DNA from: Sphingomonas xanthus
GTDB lineage: Bacteria; Pseudomonadota; Alphaproteobacteria; Sphingomonadales; Sphingomonadaceae
Direction of reading: 5' to 3'
Length of the DNA stretch: 64,000 bases
Assembly (NCBI RefSeq): GCF_007998985.1
Contig: NZ_CP041659.1
Span: forward strand, 124,001 to 188,000
The position numbers and the translations under genes were made by a program. The notes under the pieces were generated by a model that was not told where the DNA came from, did no database searches, and saw only the letters and a list, made by a program, of their open reading frames with translations. The first letter of the stretch is position 1, and the number at the start of each line of letters is the position of its first letter. Shown here in pieces: positions 17,357 to 27,318 of this stretch.

Positions 17357-18129
17357 GCGGCCTTGGCGAAGAGCTTGAAGAAATTTGCGGACGTCGCCGC
17401 CGCCAGCTCGTCGAGCGGCTCATCGCGGAGATCGGACAGAAATGCCGCCGTATCAGCGACAAAGGCCGGCTCGCACGCCTTTCCGCGATGCGGAACCGGC
17501 GCCAGGAAGGGAGAATCGGTTTCGACCAGCAAGCGGTCCTGCGGGATCAGTTTCGCGGTTTCCTGGAGATCGCGGGCATTCTTGAAGGTCACGATACCCG
17601 AGATCGAGATGTAGAAACCGAGATCGAGCGCGCTACGGGCAAGCGTTTCGCTACCGGTGAAGCAATGGAGAACGCCCGTAACGCCTCCCTTCCCCACTTC
17701 TCGAGTCAGCATCTGCGTCGTGTCATCCTCGGCATCGCGGGTATGGACGACCAGTGGCAGACCAGTGGCCCGCGCCGCCTCGATATGTGCCTGGAACCGT
17801 TCGCGTTGCGCCACGCGATCGGACTTGTCGTAGTAATAATCGAGGCCGCATTCGCCGATGGCTACCACCCGTGGGTGGGAAGCTGCCTCGACCAGCATCG
17901 CGGCACCAAGATCGGGGTGGGCATCGGCCTCATGGGGATGAACACCCACGGTCGCCCAGACGTCATCATTGTGCTCGGCGGCGCTGATCACCGCACCCCA
18001 CTCCTTCTGACGGGTCGAAATGTTGAGAAATCCGCGAACACCGCGTTGGCGGGCGGCCGCCAGCACCTCGTCCTGGCGCTCGACGAGACCCTCGTAATTC
18101 AGGTGGCAGTGGCTGTCGATCAGGGTCAT
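17353..18129 (-). CDS. TatD-family metal-dependent hydrolase (YcfH-like)
   Basis: This 258-residue TIM-barrel hydrolase belongs to the TatD family of 3'-5' DNA/RNA exonucleases and related enzymes. The metal site opens with DSHCHLN (residues 4-10). Then come IGECGLDYYYDKSDR, PLVVHTRDAEDD, GVLHCFTGS and VETDSPFLAP, all diagnostic of the family. The start is MTLIDSHCHL; the open frame continues upstream into metG but that part is not family sequence. The 4-base overlaps with metG and the MBL gene indicate translational coupling, as is usual for metG-tatD-MBL sets. Confidence 0.95.
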   Translation of the reverse strand: MTLIDSHCHLNYEGLVERQDEVLAAARQRGVRGFLNISTRQKEWGAVISAAEHNDDVWATVGVHPHEADAHPDLGAAMLVEAASHPRVVAIGECGLDYYYDKSDRVAQRERFQAHIEAARATGLPLVVHTRDAEDDTTQMLTREVGKGGVTGVLHCFTGSETLARSALDLGFYISISGIVTFKNARDLQETAKLIPQDRLLVETDSPFLAPVPHRGKACEPAFVADTAAFLSDLRDEPLDELAAATSANFFKLFAKAA

Positions 18130-19634
18130 CCCGCGGCCTCTCCTTCGATGTCGAGCTCCAGCCTCGGAAAGATCGGCATTGGCTGCTCGATGGGCGTTCC
18201 GTCTCCTCCACAATCAATCAGGGCAATCAGGCGGGCCGCAGAAGCCGGGATAACGGGCTCCACCGCCGCGGCGAGCGTGCGAACCGCCTTGATCAGGGTA
18301 CCGAGCACGGCGGCCATCCGCTTCGGATCGCTCTTCTTGAGCGCCCATGGTGCCTGCACGTCGACGTACGCGTTGCAGGCGAATACCGCACCCATCCAGG
18401 CCTCTAGGCCGGTCGAAAAGGAAAAACGGTCGAATTCCTCCTCGAGTGTTGCACAGGCAGCGTCGACCTGATCGAGAAGCGCGCGGTCCTCGGGCGCTTC
18501 GCCTGCTGGCGGAATAACCCCGTCCAGGTTCTTGAAAACCATGGACAAGCTGCGCTGAGCGAGGTTGCCGAAGCTGTTTGCTAATTCGCTGTTGGCGCGA
18601 TTGACGATGGCCTCCGGCGAATAGCTCCCGTCCTGGCCGAAACTGATCTCGCGAAGCAGGAAATAGCGGAGCTGGTCGACCCCGAAACGGCCGGCAAGCT
18701 CCATCGGGTCGACGACATTGCCAAGCGATTTCGACATTTTCTCGCCGCGCGCGAGGAGGAATCCGTGACCGAACACCTGTTTTGGCAGCGGCAGCTTCGC
18801 CGACATCAGGAAGGCGGGCCAATATACGGTGTGGAAGCGAACGATATCTTTCCCGATCAGGTGGACATCGGCTGGCCAGTATCGCGCCCAATCCCCTTCC
18901 CGGTCGGGGAAACCCACACCGGTCATGTAGGTCGTCAGCGCGTCGACCCAGACATACATGACATGTCCATCGCTACCTGGCACCGGCACCCCCCAATCGA
19001 AACTGGTGCGCGACACGCTCAGGTCCTTGAGCCCGCCCTCGACGAAGCGGATCACTTCGTTGCGACGGCTTTCAGGACGGATGAAGTCGGGATTTTCCCG
19101 GTAGAGCTCAAGCAGCTGGTCCTGATATTTTGAAAGGCGGAAGAACCAGGTTTCCTCCTTGGTCCATTCGACTGGCGTTCCTTGCGGCGAAAGCTTCGTC
19201 CCGCCTTCCCCCTCGACCAGCTCGCTTTCATCGTAAAAGGCTTCGTCGCGGATGGAATACCAGCCCTCGTACCGGTCGAGATACAGGTCATCCGCCGCTT
19301 CCATCGCCTGCCACATGACCTTGCTGGCTTCGTAATGGCGCGGTTCCGTGGTTCGGACGAATGCGTCATAACTGATATTAAGGCCGTCACACATCCTACG
19401 GAAATAACCGGACATTTCATCGGCATATTCCAAAGTCTCTCGGCCATGCCCACGGGCAGTCTGGACCATCTTGAGCCCATGTTCATCGGTGCCGGTCACC
19501 AGCCGGACGTCGCGCCCCTGGCCGCGGCGGAAACGGGCCATGGCATCGGCGGCAATCGCTTCATAGGCGTGGCCGATATGCGGTTTACCGTTGGGATAGC
19601 TGATGGCGGTGGTGATATAATAGGGTTCGGACAT
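18126..19634 (-). CDS. metG: Methionyl-tRNA synthetase
   Basis: This 502-residue class I aminoacyl-tRNA synthetase charges tRNA-Met. The HIGH motif is at residues 19-22 (KPHIGHAYEA), and the KMSKS motif is near residue 298 in GEKMSKSLGNVV. The signature FGHGFLLARG precedes the latter. It lacks the C-terminal tRNA-binding extension found in E. coli MetG, making it the short form common in alphaproteobacteria. The start is MSEPYYITTA; the reading upstream overlaps holB and is not family-like. It lies 25 bases after holB and overlaps tatD by 4. Confidence 0.96.
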   Translation of the reverse strand: MSEPYYITTAISYPNGKPHIGHAYEAIAADAMARFRRGQGRDVRLVTGTDEHGLKMVQTARGHGRETLEYADEMSGYFRRMCDGLNISYDAFVRTTEPRHYEASKVMWQAMEAADDLYLDRYEGWYSIRDEAFYDESELVEGEGGTKLSPQGTPVEWTKEETWFFRLSKYQDQLLELYRENPDFIRPESRRNEVIRFVEGGLKDLSVSRTSFDWGVPVPGSDGHVMYVWVDALTTYMTGVGFPDREGDWARYWPADVHLIGKDIVRFHTVYWPAFLMSAKLPLPKQVFGHGFLLARGEKMSKSLGNVVDPMELAGRFGVDQLRYFLLREISFGQDGSYSPEAIVNRANSELANSFGNLAQRSLSMVFKNLDGVIPPAGEAPEDRALLDQVDAACATLEEEFDRFSFSTGLEAWMGAVFACNAYVDVQAPWALKKSDPKRMAAVLGTLIKAVRTLAAAVEPVIPASAARLIALIDCGGDGTPIEQPMPIFPRLELDIEGEAAG

Positions 19635-19659
19635 CGTCCTAGCCCCTAGCGAGCCGCCC

Positions 19660-20625
19660 TTAGCGGGGCAAGGCGACCGAGGAGAGGATCGTGCCGAGCT
19701 GGAAAATGGTCGCGCCTGGATCAAGCGACAGCCGGGGCGCCAGCACAGCGGTCTCGCGCGCCTTGGCGTATGCGTCCAGGGCCCGGCCGCGCTGTTCGCC
19801 AGTCATCGCCAATGCTTCGCGCGCAATCACCGAAGGCACGAGGTCGAGAAATGCGGCATAGCGGTCGGCGGCGCCCTTGCCGCCTAGACTGGTCGCAAGT
19901 TTGGCCCGCCGCATATTGTCCGCATCGCCTTGCCTGAGGATCGCCTCGATTTCTGCTTCTAGCGGCGCGAGATCGAGCTCGGCAATCGCCAGGGCGCGAC
20001 CGACCGACCCCCCTGCAAGCTGCGCCATGCGCTGGATGTCGGCGATATTTTTCTCGGGACAACAACGACTTAACAATGACGTCATGGCGTCATCGGCAAT
20101 GGCTGCAAAATCGAGCCTGCGGCACCGCGACCGGATCGTCGGCAGCAACCTGCCCGGAGCATGGCTGACCAGGAAAAAGACGGTATTAGCCGGCGGCTCC
20201 TCCAGCATCTTGAGCAGGGCGTTGGCGGCCGAGGCTTCAAGGTCGTCAGCCGCATCAATAACGATGGCGCGCCATGGGCTCATCGAGGGTGTGACGGACA
20301 GGAGATCCCCGAGTGAGCGGATCTGGTCGACGCTGATGTTACGCGCGAGGCCGCCAGCAGGCCTTTCAAGCCGCTGCAGCCAGCGAAAGTCGGGATGACT
20401 GCCCGCGGCGAGAAGCCGGGCAATCGGATGTTCTGTCGGGGTTAGCGGCATCGGCTGGTCGACTAGCGGGCCGGCAGCATCGGCGAGTACCCGCGTTGCC
20501 GCCATTCGTGCGAAACAGGCCTTGCCCACGCCGCGCGGCCCGGCAAGCAGCCAGGCATGGTGCAGGCGGCGATGCTCCCATGCGGCTGCGAAGCGGTCGA
20601 CCGCGCGGTCCTGTCCGATGATCAT
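19660..20625 (-). CDS. holB: DNA polymerase III delta-prime subunit
   Basis: This 321-residue AAA+ clamp-loader subunit works with delta and tau/gamma to load the sliding clamp. The P-loop-like GPRGVGKACFAR is at about 29-40, and there is a VIDAADDLEASAANALLKMLEEPPA sensor/Walker B region. SRCRRLDF matches the SRC motif of the family. A zinc-finger module typical of some loaders is not obvious. It overlaps tmk by 4 bases upstream, the classic tmk-holB pairing. Length is normal for alphaproteobacteria. Confidence 0.92.
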   Translation of the reverse strand: MIIGQDRAVDRFAAAWEHRRLHHAWLLAGPRGVGKACFARMAATRVLADAAGPLVDQPMPLTPTEHPIARLLAAGSHPDFRWLQRLERPAGGLARNISVDQIRSLGDLLSVTPSMSPWRAIVIDAADDLEASAANALLKMLEEPPANTVFFLVSHAPGRLLPTIRSRCRRLDFAAIADDAMTSLLSRCCPEKNIADIQRMAQLAGGSVGRALAIAELDLAPLEAEIEAILRQGDADNMRRAKLATSLGGKGAADRYAAFLDLVPSVIAREALAMTGEQRGRALDAYAKARETAVLAPRLSLDPGATIFQLGTILSSVALPR

Positions 20626-21251
20626 GATATGAGGTCGCCCAGCGTGTAGAGCAGGCGGGCGGTGACAGTGGCTGCCGACCCGCTGGCGTCGACCAGCTTT
20701 ACGCGGTCTCCCTCGCGCTCGGCCATGGCCCGGAACCCCGCCTCGACCGCGGCATGATAACTGGGCGGGCGCGAACCGATCCGATCGCCGAGATGGCCGT
20801 CGCGCGCCCTTGCCCGCAGCGCACCTTCGGATTCGTCGAGGACCAACACCAGCGTCCGGTCCGGCAGAAAGTCGAGGCTGCCGAACCGATGCAAATCGCG
20901 CACCGCCTCGATCCCCAGCCCGCCGGCCTCGCCTTGATAGGCAAGACTGCTGTCGAGGAACCTGTCACTCAACACCCACTCGCCCTTTTCAAGCGCCGGC
21001 TTGATCGTCTTCTCGACATGGTCGCTGCGCGCGGCCGCAAAGAGCAAGGCCTCAGCGCGCGGATTCCAGCGGGTTTCCTCGCCTTCCAGAAGCAGGCGGC
21101 GGATGGCCTCTGCGCCAGGGCTGCCGCCTGGCTCGCGCGTGACCAACGCCGTCAGCCCTCGCCCACGTAGCGCTTCGGCCAACGCGGCGAGCTGGGTCGA
21201 CTTGCCGACCCCTTCCCCACCTTCGAGACTGATGAAGCGCCCCCGCGCCAT
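20622..21251 (-). CDS. tmk: Thymidylate kinase
   Basis: This 209-residue kinase phosphorylates dTMP to dTDP. Its P-loop is EGGEGVGKSTQ at residues 10-20. TREPGGSPGAEAIR follows, with the substrate-binding DRFLDSSLAYQGEAGG, then the lid region with RARDGHLGDRI. The gene lies 3 bases after the PBP gene and overlaps holB by 4. All catalytic motifs are intact. Confidence 0.96.
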   Translation of the reverse strand: MARGRFISLEGGEGVGKSTQLAALAEALRGRGLTALVTREPGGSPGAEAIRRLLLEGEETRWNPRAEALLFAAARSDHVEKTIKPALEKGEWVLSDRFLDSSLAYQGEAGGLGIEAVRDLHRFGSLDFLPDRTLVLVLDESEGALRARARDGHLGDRIGSRPPSYHAAVEAGFRAMAEREGDRVKLVDASGSAATVTARLLYTLGDLIS

Positions 21252-21254
21252 GTG

Positions 21255-22430
21255 CTAGGCCATGCCCAGCATTTGCTTGAGGCCGATCCATGCCCGCGTG
21301 AAGAAGCCGGCTTCCTCGACCGCGTCGGCTGCCACAAGCGGCATGACCTGTTCGCCGTCAGGCATGGCCACAACCAGGTCGGCGATATGCTGGCCCTTGG
21401 CGATCGGCGCCTTGACCGGCCCCTGATAACGGATCTTCATTGCCCCGACCTTGGACAAAATGCCGGCCGGGATGGTCAGTGCCAGGTCGCGCGGCGCGAC
21501 CAGGGCAACCTCGTCATCCCCACCCAGCTGGACCTTGGCGGTGCCGACATTGGTTCCAGCCTTGAACAGCGGCTTTAGCTGCCAAGCGTTGAAACCCCAT
21601 TGCATCAACCGAACCGATTCCTCGATCCGCTGGTTGAAACTCGTCAGGCCCGCGACCACCATCACGAGACGGCGGCCGTTCTGTTCGGCCGAGCCGGTGA
21701 AGCCATAACCCGCCTCCTCGGTGTGGCCGGTCTTCAGTCCATCCGCTCCAGGGACCCGGCCGAGGAGCGGATTGCGATTGCCCTGGGTGATCGCCTGCCC
21801 CGATCCCAGGGTCTTGCCCCAGGTGAAGCTGGGCTGGCCATAGAATTGCTTGTAGAGCTTGGGATGGTTGAGGATTTCCGCGCGGGCCAGAGTCGCCAGG
21901 TCGCGGGCGGTGACATAGGTCCGTCCCTCGTCCGGCCAGCCGTTGCTATTGCCAAAGCGGCTATTGCTCAGTCCCAGCCGGCGCGCGTGATCGTTCATCA
22001 CCGCGACGAACGCCTCTTCGGTCCCGGCGATGCATTCGGCCAGCACCACCGAGGCATCGTTGCCCGATAGCGTCACGATGCCATGCAGCAGATTCTCGAC
22101 GCTGACCTGCTCTCCGGGCGACAGGAACATCGTCGACCCGGCCTTCGGCCCGTGCCAGCGCTGCCATGTCTCCGGCCGTACAGTGCACATCTTGTCGAGT
22201 GCCAGGTCGCCCTTCTTGATCAACTCAAAAGCGACATTCGTCGTCATCATCTTGGCCATCGACGCCGGCGGCATGCGGCGGTCGGCGTCCTTCGACAACA
22301 GCACCGCACCGCTGTTCAGGTCGATCAGAAATGCGACCGGAGCGGGAGTATCGAACGGGGGAGCCTTGGCCGGTGCCGCGGAGGCAAGCATCAGGGACGA
22401 GGCGGTGAGCAGCAGGCCGGCGCGAATCAT
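21255..22430 (-). CDS. D-alanyl-D-alanine carboxypeptidase (PBP5/6 family)
   Basis: This 391-residue low-molecular-mass penicillin-binding protein trims the terminal D-Ala of peptidoglycan stem peptides in the periplasm. A signal peptide covers about residues 1-22 (MIRAGLLLTASSLMLASAAPAKA). The three active-site motifs are S57-M-A-K60, S122-G-N and K233-T-G. A C-terminal beta domain follows. The final residues (FFTRAWIGLKQMLGMA) form the amphipathic membrane anchor typical of PBP5. It is the first gene of the chain to tmk, holB and metG. Confidence 0.95.
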   Translation of the reverse strand: MIRAGLLLTASSLMLASAAPAKAPPFDTPAPVAFLIDLNSGAVLLSKDADRRMPPASMAKMMTTNVAFELIKKGDLALDKMCTVRPETWQRWHGPKAGSTMFLSPGEQVSVENLLHGIVTLSGNDASVVLAECIAGTEEAFVAVMNDHARRLGLSNSRFGNSNGWPDEGRTYVTARDLATLARAEILNHPKLYKQFYGQPSFTWGKTLGSGQAITQGNRNPLLGRVPGADGLKTGHTEEAGYGFTGSAEQNGRRLVMVVAGLTSFNQRIEESVRLMQWGFNAWQLKPLFKAGTNVGTAKVQLGGDDEVALVAPRDLALTIPAGILSKVGAMKIRYQGPVKAPIAKGQHIADLVVAMPDGEQVMPLVAADAVEEAGFFTRAWIGLKQMLGMA

Positions 22431-22492
22431 GGGACTAACTGTAACTCCGGATGAGAGGGTAAACGCAGCGCTTCGTCTAACGCGGTCGGGAC

Positions 22493-23614
22493 CTAATCGC
22501 CAGCGATCGCGTCACCCAGCAGGCCGACCGATAGCGCGTAGAAATTCGAACAGTTATAATCGAGGATCGCCCGGTAGTTGGTGGTCAGCAGATAGGCCGT
22601 CGCATTCGGCCCGTCGGGCTCGATCAACGTCGCCATTTCATGATCAGGCAGGCTACGCCGCGTCGGCATGACGCCAAGCGCTCTCCACTCGCGAACCGTC
22701 TTCCACTGGCTATGCCTGCGGTACACCGCTTCGCAGCGCGGGGCCTTCAGCCGACTGACGATAGCTGCCCGGTTGAGGGTCGATGGCACGCGCACCGGGA
22801 TGCCCCAGTGAAGATCCGGCTTCCAGCCGGCATCGCGCAGGTAATTGGCGATCGATGCCAGACCGTCGAGTTCGTTCGACCAGATGTTGGCATAGCCGTC
22901 GCCGTCGCCGTCGACCGCCAGGCGCAAGACATTGGTGGGCATGAACTGCGGATATCCGGTTGCACCCGCCCAGCTACCCTTGAGGCGCGAGCGCGAAGTC
23001 CCGCGATCCAGCAGCTTCAGGGCCGCAACGAACTCCTCTTCAAAAAATTCGCGGCGGCGGCCCTCATAGGCAAGGGTTGCGAGCACATCGACCAGGTCGA
23101 AATTGCCAGTCACCGAACCATAGCTGGTCTCATGACCGTAAATCGCCATCAGGATCTGGGGCTCGACGCCAAACCTTCGCTCAATCTGCAAAAGGCGCGC
23201 ATAATGGGAGCGATACCGGGTACGCCCGCGCTGGATCAGTGCCGAGTTGACATGTTTGGCCTTGTAGGGGGCGAACGGCGGGATCGCATTGGGATTGCTC
23301 GCTCCACCCGGCTGGGCACGGTCGAGCCGGATCGCCGTGCTGTTGAGGCGAAGGTAGGGAATGGTCGCCTGGATGGTGGCTTCGCGAACGCCGGCAAGCC
23401 GGGCCTTGTAGGCCAAGGTCTCCCGATAGCCGTCGAACCCGCTCGCAGCCTGCTGGACTGGTGCGCGCAGGACTTGCTGGGCAGGCGCACTGGCGGCCTG
23501 CTGCGCCGGCGCGCCGGTAGGCTGCTGGGCCGGCAAGGGAGCCAGCGGGTCGGACTGGGCGCTCGCAGGCGTCGCAAGTGCTCCCGTCAGAATGAATGCC
23601 CAGCCTAGTCTCAT
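22493..23614 (-). CDS. mltB: Lytic murein transglycosylase, MltB family
   Basis: This 373-residue periplasmic enzyme cuts peptidoglycan between MurNAc and GlcNAc, leaving anhydro ends. The start chosen has GAGGAG 5 bases upstream on the minus strand and gives the signal peptide MRLGWAFILTGALATPASAQ. A low-complexity Pro/Ala/Gln stretch with repeated APAQQ or APVQQ units follows, then the catalytic domain. The likely catalytic glutamate is in IYGHETSYGSVTG. GATGYPQFMPTNVLRLAVDGDGDG and NYRAILDYN complete the family pattern. No lipobox is present, so it is soluble rather than lipid-anchored. Confidence 0.92.
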   Translation of the reverse strand: MRLGWAFILTGALATPASAQSDPLAPLPAQQPTGAPAQQAASAPAQQVLRAPVQQAASGFDGYRETLAYKARLAGVREATIQATIPYLRLNSTAIRLDRAQPGGASNPNAIPPFAPYKAKHVNSALIQRGRTRYRSHYARLLQIERRFGVEPQILMAIYGHETSYGSVTGNFDLVDVLATLAYEGRRREFFEEEFVAALKLLDRGTSRSRLKGSWAGATGYPQFMPTNVLRLAVDGDGDGYANIWSNELDGLASIANYLRDAGWKPDLHWGIPVRVPSTLNRAAIVSRLKAPRCEAVYRRHSQWKTVREWRALGVMPTRRSLPDHEMATLIEPDGPNATAYLLTTNYRAILDYNCSNFYALSVGLLGDAIAGD

Positions 23615-23746
23615 GCCTGCTCCTCGTTGATCCGGCATGAAGCTAGCCGTCTTGTGCCAGTCAGCCCAATAGGTTCATCCCGCCGCTTGCACAGCCCATC
23701 GTCGTCGCTTAGGCGACCCAAGGTGAAGCTCGCATGACTGACATGC

Positions 23747-23836
<90 letters not shown>

Positions 23837-23958
23837 CTTTCCTCCCCCTTCCCCCATTCGTCGCTCAATCGAAACGTTCGTCGATTGATCGAACGCTGCT
23901 CCCCACCGGGTCGATCCCGTCGCAAGGGCCGAGCGTGTCAAGAAAAGGGAAAATCATC

Positions 23959-26082
23959 ATGCGCTGCGGCCTGACCGTATCCAGCCTGCTCGCCCTGTCG
24001 AGTGCGATTGCCATGCCGGCGCAAGCCCAGCAAACCGATGCCGCTGCGGCCGCGCTTGTCACCCAATCGGGGCGCAACACCAGCTACAGCACTGCCTTCT
24101 TTGCCCAATATGCGCCCCGCACCGCGCTTGATATCGCCGGACGTGTCCCAGGCTTTGTGCTCGATCTTGGCAACCTCGACACGCGCGGCTTCGCGGGTGC
24201 CGCCGGCAATGTGGTCATCAATGGCGCGCGGCCCAGCTCGAAGGCTGAAACTCTCGAGACAACCCTCGCGCGCATTCCCGCAAATCGCGTGGTGCGTGTC
24301 GATGTTGGTCCCGGCGACCTTTACGGTGCGGAATATGCCACCAAGAGCCAGGTGCTGAACGTGGTCCTTTCGGCCGAAGGCGGGATCGACGGCAATGTCA
24401 CCGTCTCGGCTCGACGTCTCTACACCGGCGATGTGATCCCCGACATCGCGGCCTCGGCCCTGATCCGCCGCGGGGCTTCGACGATCAACCTGTCCGCCGG
24501 CACGGGCAACCGCCTCAATCGCGAAGAAGGCACCGATACGCTGACCGACCCGGCAACCGGCGAACTGCTGGAATTCCGCCGCAAGCACAACAGTTACAAG
24601 GACTTCAATCCTTATGTCTCGGCGAGTTGGGCGCTTGAGCGTGCCAATGACAACGCCATCCGGCTGAACGGGCGCTGGTCGCCCGGCTCCTTTTACCTGA
24701 CACAGCGCAATCATGTGGTGCCGGCAACTGGCCCGGAACGCGACGATGACCTGCTGCAGGATTTCAAGAATCCCGTGTTCGAGCTTGGCGGCGACATCAC
24801 GCGCCCGCTTGCCGGCGGCGCCATCAAGCTGGTCGGCCTCGCCACCCGGCGTCAGCGCGACTGGCTCGAACGCTATCGCTTCCGCAGCGAGGGTGGGTCC
24901 GAGATCCTGGGCGGGTTCGAACAGTTCCAGGATGCCCAGCGTAATGAGACCATCTTGCGGCTGAACTGGACCCGGCAGAACTTAGCGGGATTCTCGTTCG
25001 AAGCAGGCGCGGAAGGCGCGCTCAACACGCTCGACCACAAGGTCCAGCTATTCGCATTCCTGGCTGGAGGTGAGCCGGTTCGGGTCGATCTTCCGGTCGA
25101 CGAGGCGACCGTCAAGGAAAAGCGCGGTGAAGCCTATGTCAGGGTGGGCCGCCAGCTTTCGAGCGCGATCCGCCTCGATGCCGGTCTGAATTACGAGCGG
25201 TCCACACTCACGGTCCGCGGTGACACCATCGCCGACAGGACTCTGCAGTTTTGGAAGCCCAGCCTTACCCTGGACTGGCGCGGCAAGGGCGGCTGGCACG
25301 GCCAGCTTTCGGTCGAGCGCACGGTCGCGCAGCTCGATTTCTACGACTTCATCAGCGCCGCTGAGCTGTCCACCGACCGGATCAATGCCGGTAATCCCAA
25401 TCTCATGCCCCAGCAGACCTGGCAGTTTCGGGCGATGCTTGAACATCCGATCCTGGGTGACGGCGTGGCGCGCGTGAACCTTGGCTATGACCGGGTCAAC
25501 GATGTCCAGGACCGAATCCTGATCTTCGACGACGAGGGCAATGGCTATGATGCGCCGGGCAACCTCGGCACGGGCCAGCGCTATTTCGCGCGGCTGACCC
25601 TCGATGCACCGTTGGCAAAACTGGGCCTCAAGGGGATGCGTCTGAAGTTCAATGGCCAGCTTCAGCGCACCCGCGTCGAAGACCCTATCAGTGGAGAAAA
25701 GCGCGATTTTTCGGGGTTTTTTACTGACTGGGAATGGAACGGCGAGTTCCGCCACGACCTGGGAAAACTCTCCTACGGATTCGGAATTTCCGATCGCGAT
25801 CGATTCACCTTTTACCGGACCGACGAATTTGACATCAATTTCAACGGCGGGCCTTACGCGACGGCTTTCGTGGAATATCGCCCAAGGGGCGGAACAACGA
25901 TCACGCTCGATGTCGACAACGCCCTGGAAACAGCCGGTAAGCGGCATCGCCAGCTGTTCATCCCCAATCGGGCAAACACCATTCGGCGAATTGATGAATT
26001 TCGTGAGCGCAACCGCCACCTCAACATCGGACTGACCGTTCGGCATGCCTTTGGCGGCGGCGGGGTGGCGCGCGCCGGATAG
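23959..26082 (+). CDS. TonB-dependent receptor-like outer-membrane protein
   Basis: This 707-residue outer-membrane beta-barrel protein is related to TonB-dependent transporters. The start at 23959 follows AGGGAAAATCATC and gives a clear signal peptide ending MPAQAQ (about residue 25). The plug domain is visible (ALDIAGRVPGFVLDLGN, GNVVINGARPSSKAE, RVVRVDVGPGDLYGAEYATK), followed by a barrel of alternating aromatic and polar strands. The C terminus (TVRHAFGGGGVARAG) lacks the usual terminal Phe. The frame is also open further upstream, but across the tRNA. Substrate is unknown. This plug type is frequent in sphingomonads, which carry many such receptors. No transporter partner lies beside it. 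Confidence 0.85.
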   Translation: MRCGLTVSSLLALSSAIAMPAQAQQTDAAAAALVTQSGRNTSYSTAFFAQYAPRTALDIAGRVPGFVLDLGNLDTRGFAGAAGNVVINGARPSSKAETLETTLARIPANRVVRVDVGPGDLYGAEYATKSQVLNVVLSAEGGIDGNVTVSARRLYTGDVIPDIAASALIRRGASTINLSAGTGNRLNREEGTDTLTDPATGELLEFRRKHNSYKDFNPYVSASWALERANDNAIRLNGRWSPGSFYLTQRNHVVPATGPERDDDLLQDFKNPVFELGGDITRPLAGGAIKLVGLATRRQRDWLERYRFRSEGGSEILGGFEQFQDAQRNETILRLNWTRQNLAGFSFEAGAEGALNTLDHKVQLFAFLAGGEPVRVDLPVDEATVKEKRGEAYVRVGRQLSSAIRLDAGLNYERSTLTVRGDTIADRTLQFWKPSLTLDWRGKGGWHGQLSVERTVAQLDFYDFISAAELSTDRINAGNPNLMPQQTWQFRAMLEHPILGDGVARVNLGYDRVNDVQDRILIFDDEGNGYDAPGNLGTGQRYFARLTLDAPLAKLGLKGMRLKFNGQLQRTRVEDPISGEKRDFSGFFTDWEWNGEFRHDLGKLSYGFGISDRDRFTFYRTDEFDINFNGGPYATAFVEYRPRGGTTITLDVDNALETAGKRHRQLFIPNRANTIRRIDEFRERNRHLNIGLTVRHAFGGGGVARAG

Positions 26083-26127
26083 CAAGGCTAAAGGCGCCCA
26101 AGACGCATCCTTTTCCCGGAGAGTGAC

Positions 26128-27318
26128 TTGGGCGAGCCTGCCATCCTGCCGTTCGATTGGGCCGATCCGTTCGACCTTGACCACCAGCTGACCGATGAAG
26201 AGCGGATGGTCCGCGACACCGCCGAGGCCTATGCGCAGGACAGCCTCCAGCCGCGCGTGACCGAAGCCTATCTCAATGAGAATTTCGATCGAGAAATCCT
26301 CAGGGAAATGGGCAGTCTCGGACTGATCGGCGCAACTATCCCGCAGGAATTTGGCGGAGCAGGGCTCGGCTATGTGAGCTACGGCCTGATCGCCCGCGCC
26401 GTGGAACGGGTCGACAGCGGCTATCGCTCCGCGATGTCAGTGCAAAGCTCGCTCGTGATGCACCCGATCAACGCATATGGTTCGGACGAACAGCGCCGGA
26501 AGTATCTGCCCGGCCTTGCCTCTGGCGAACTGGTCGGCTGTTTCGGCCTGACCGAGCCCGACGCTGGCTCGGACCCCGACGGTATGCGTACCAAGGCGGT
26601 CAAGACGCCGGACGGCTACAAGCTCAGCGGCAGCAAGATGTGGATCACCAATTCGCCGATTGCCGATGTCTTTGTCGTTTGGGCAAAGTCGGAAGCGCAT
26701 GGCGGCGCGATCCGCGGCTTCGTGCTCGAGAAGGGAATGAAGGGGCTGACCGCGCCCAAGATCAAGGAAAAGCTCAGTCTGCGCGCCTCGATCACCGGTG
26801 AAATCGTGATGGATGAGGTCGAGGTCGGCGAAGACGCCTTGCTGCCGAATGTCCAAGGCCTGAAGGGCCCGTTCGGTTGTCTTAACCGGGCCCGCTACGG
26901 AATCGGCTGGGGCGCGATGGGTGCTGCCGAAGCCTGTTACGCCGCAGCCCGCCAATATACGCTCGACCGCAAACAGTTCGGCCGCCCCCTCGCCGCCAAC
27001 CAGCTGGTCCAGCTGAAACTGGCCAACATGGTGACCGAGATCAGCCTGGGGCTCCAGGCGGCGCTTCGTGTCGGACGCCGGATGGAAGAAGGGACCATGA
27101 TCCCCGAGACCATCAGTCTCATCAAGCGCAACAACTGCGGCAAGGCGCTCGATATCGCCCGGATCGCGCGCGACATGCATGGCGGCAATGGGATCAGCGC
27201 GGAATTCCACGTGATGCGCCACTCGGCCAACCTTGAAACGGTCAATACCTATGAGGGCACGCATGACGTTCATGCGCTGATCCTGGGCCGGGCAATTACC
27301 GGCATTCCGGCCTTCTAG
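26128..27318 (+). CDS. gcdH: Acyl-CoA dehydrogenase, glutaryl-CoA dehydrogenase type
   Basis: This 396-residue FAD enzyme is most similar by motif to glutaryl-CoA dehydrogenase, which oxidatively decarboxylates glutaryl-CoA in lysine and tryptophan breakdown. Its pattern includes [48 protein letters not shown] and [19 protein letters not shown]. The catalytic base is E376 in [13 protein letters not shown]. It uses a TTG start at 26128, preceded by CCGGAGAGTGAC, and no better start exists before the conserved N terminus. It follows the receptor gene by 45 bases and overlaps the convergent GNAT gene by 4. Confidence 0.9.
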   Translation: MGEPAILPFDWADPFDLDHQLTDEERMVRDTAEAYAQDSLQPRVTEAYLNENFDREILREMGSLGLIGATIPQEFGGAGLGYVSYGLIARAVERVDSGYRSAMSVQSSLVMHPINAYGSDEQRRKYLPGLASGELVGCFGLTEPDAGSDPDGMRTKAVKTPDGYKLSGSKMWITNSPIADVFVVWAKSEAHGGAIRGFVLEKGMKGLTAPKIKEKLSLRASITGEIVMDEVEVGEDALLPNVQGLKGPFGCLNRARYGIGWGAMGAAEACYAAARQYTLDRKQFGRPLAANQLVQLKLANMVTEISLGLQAALRVGRRMEEGTMIPETISLIKRNNCGKALDIARIARDMHGGNGISAEFHVMRHSANLETVNTYEGTHDVHALILGRAITGIPAF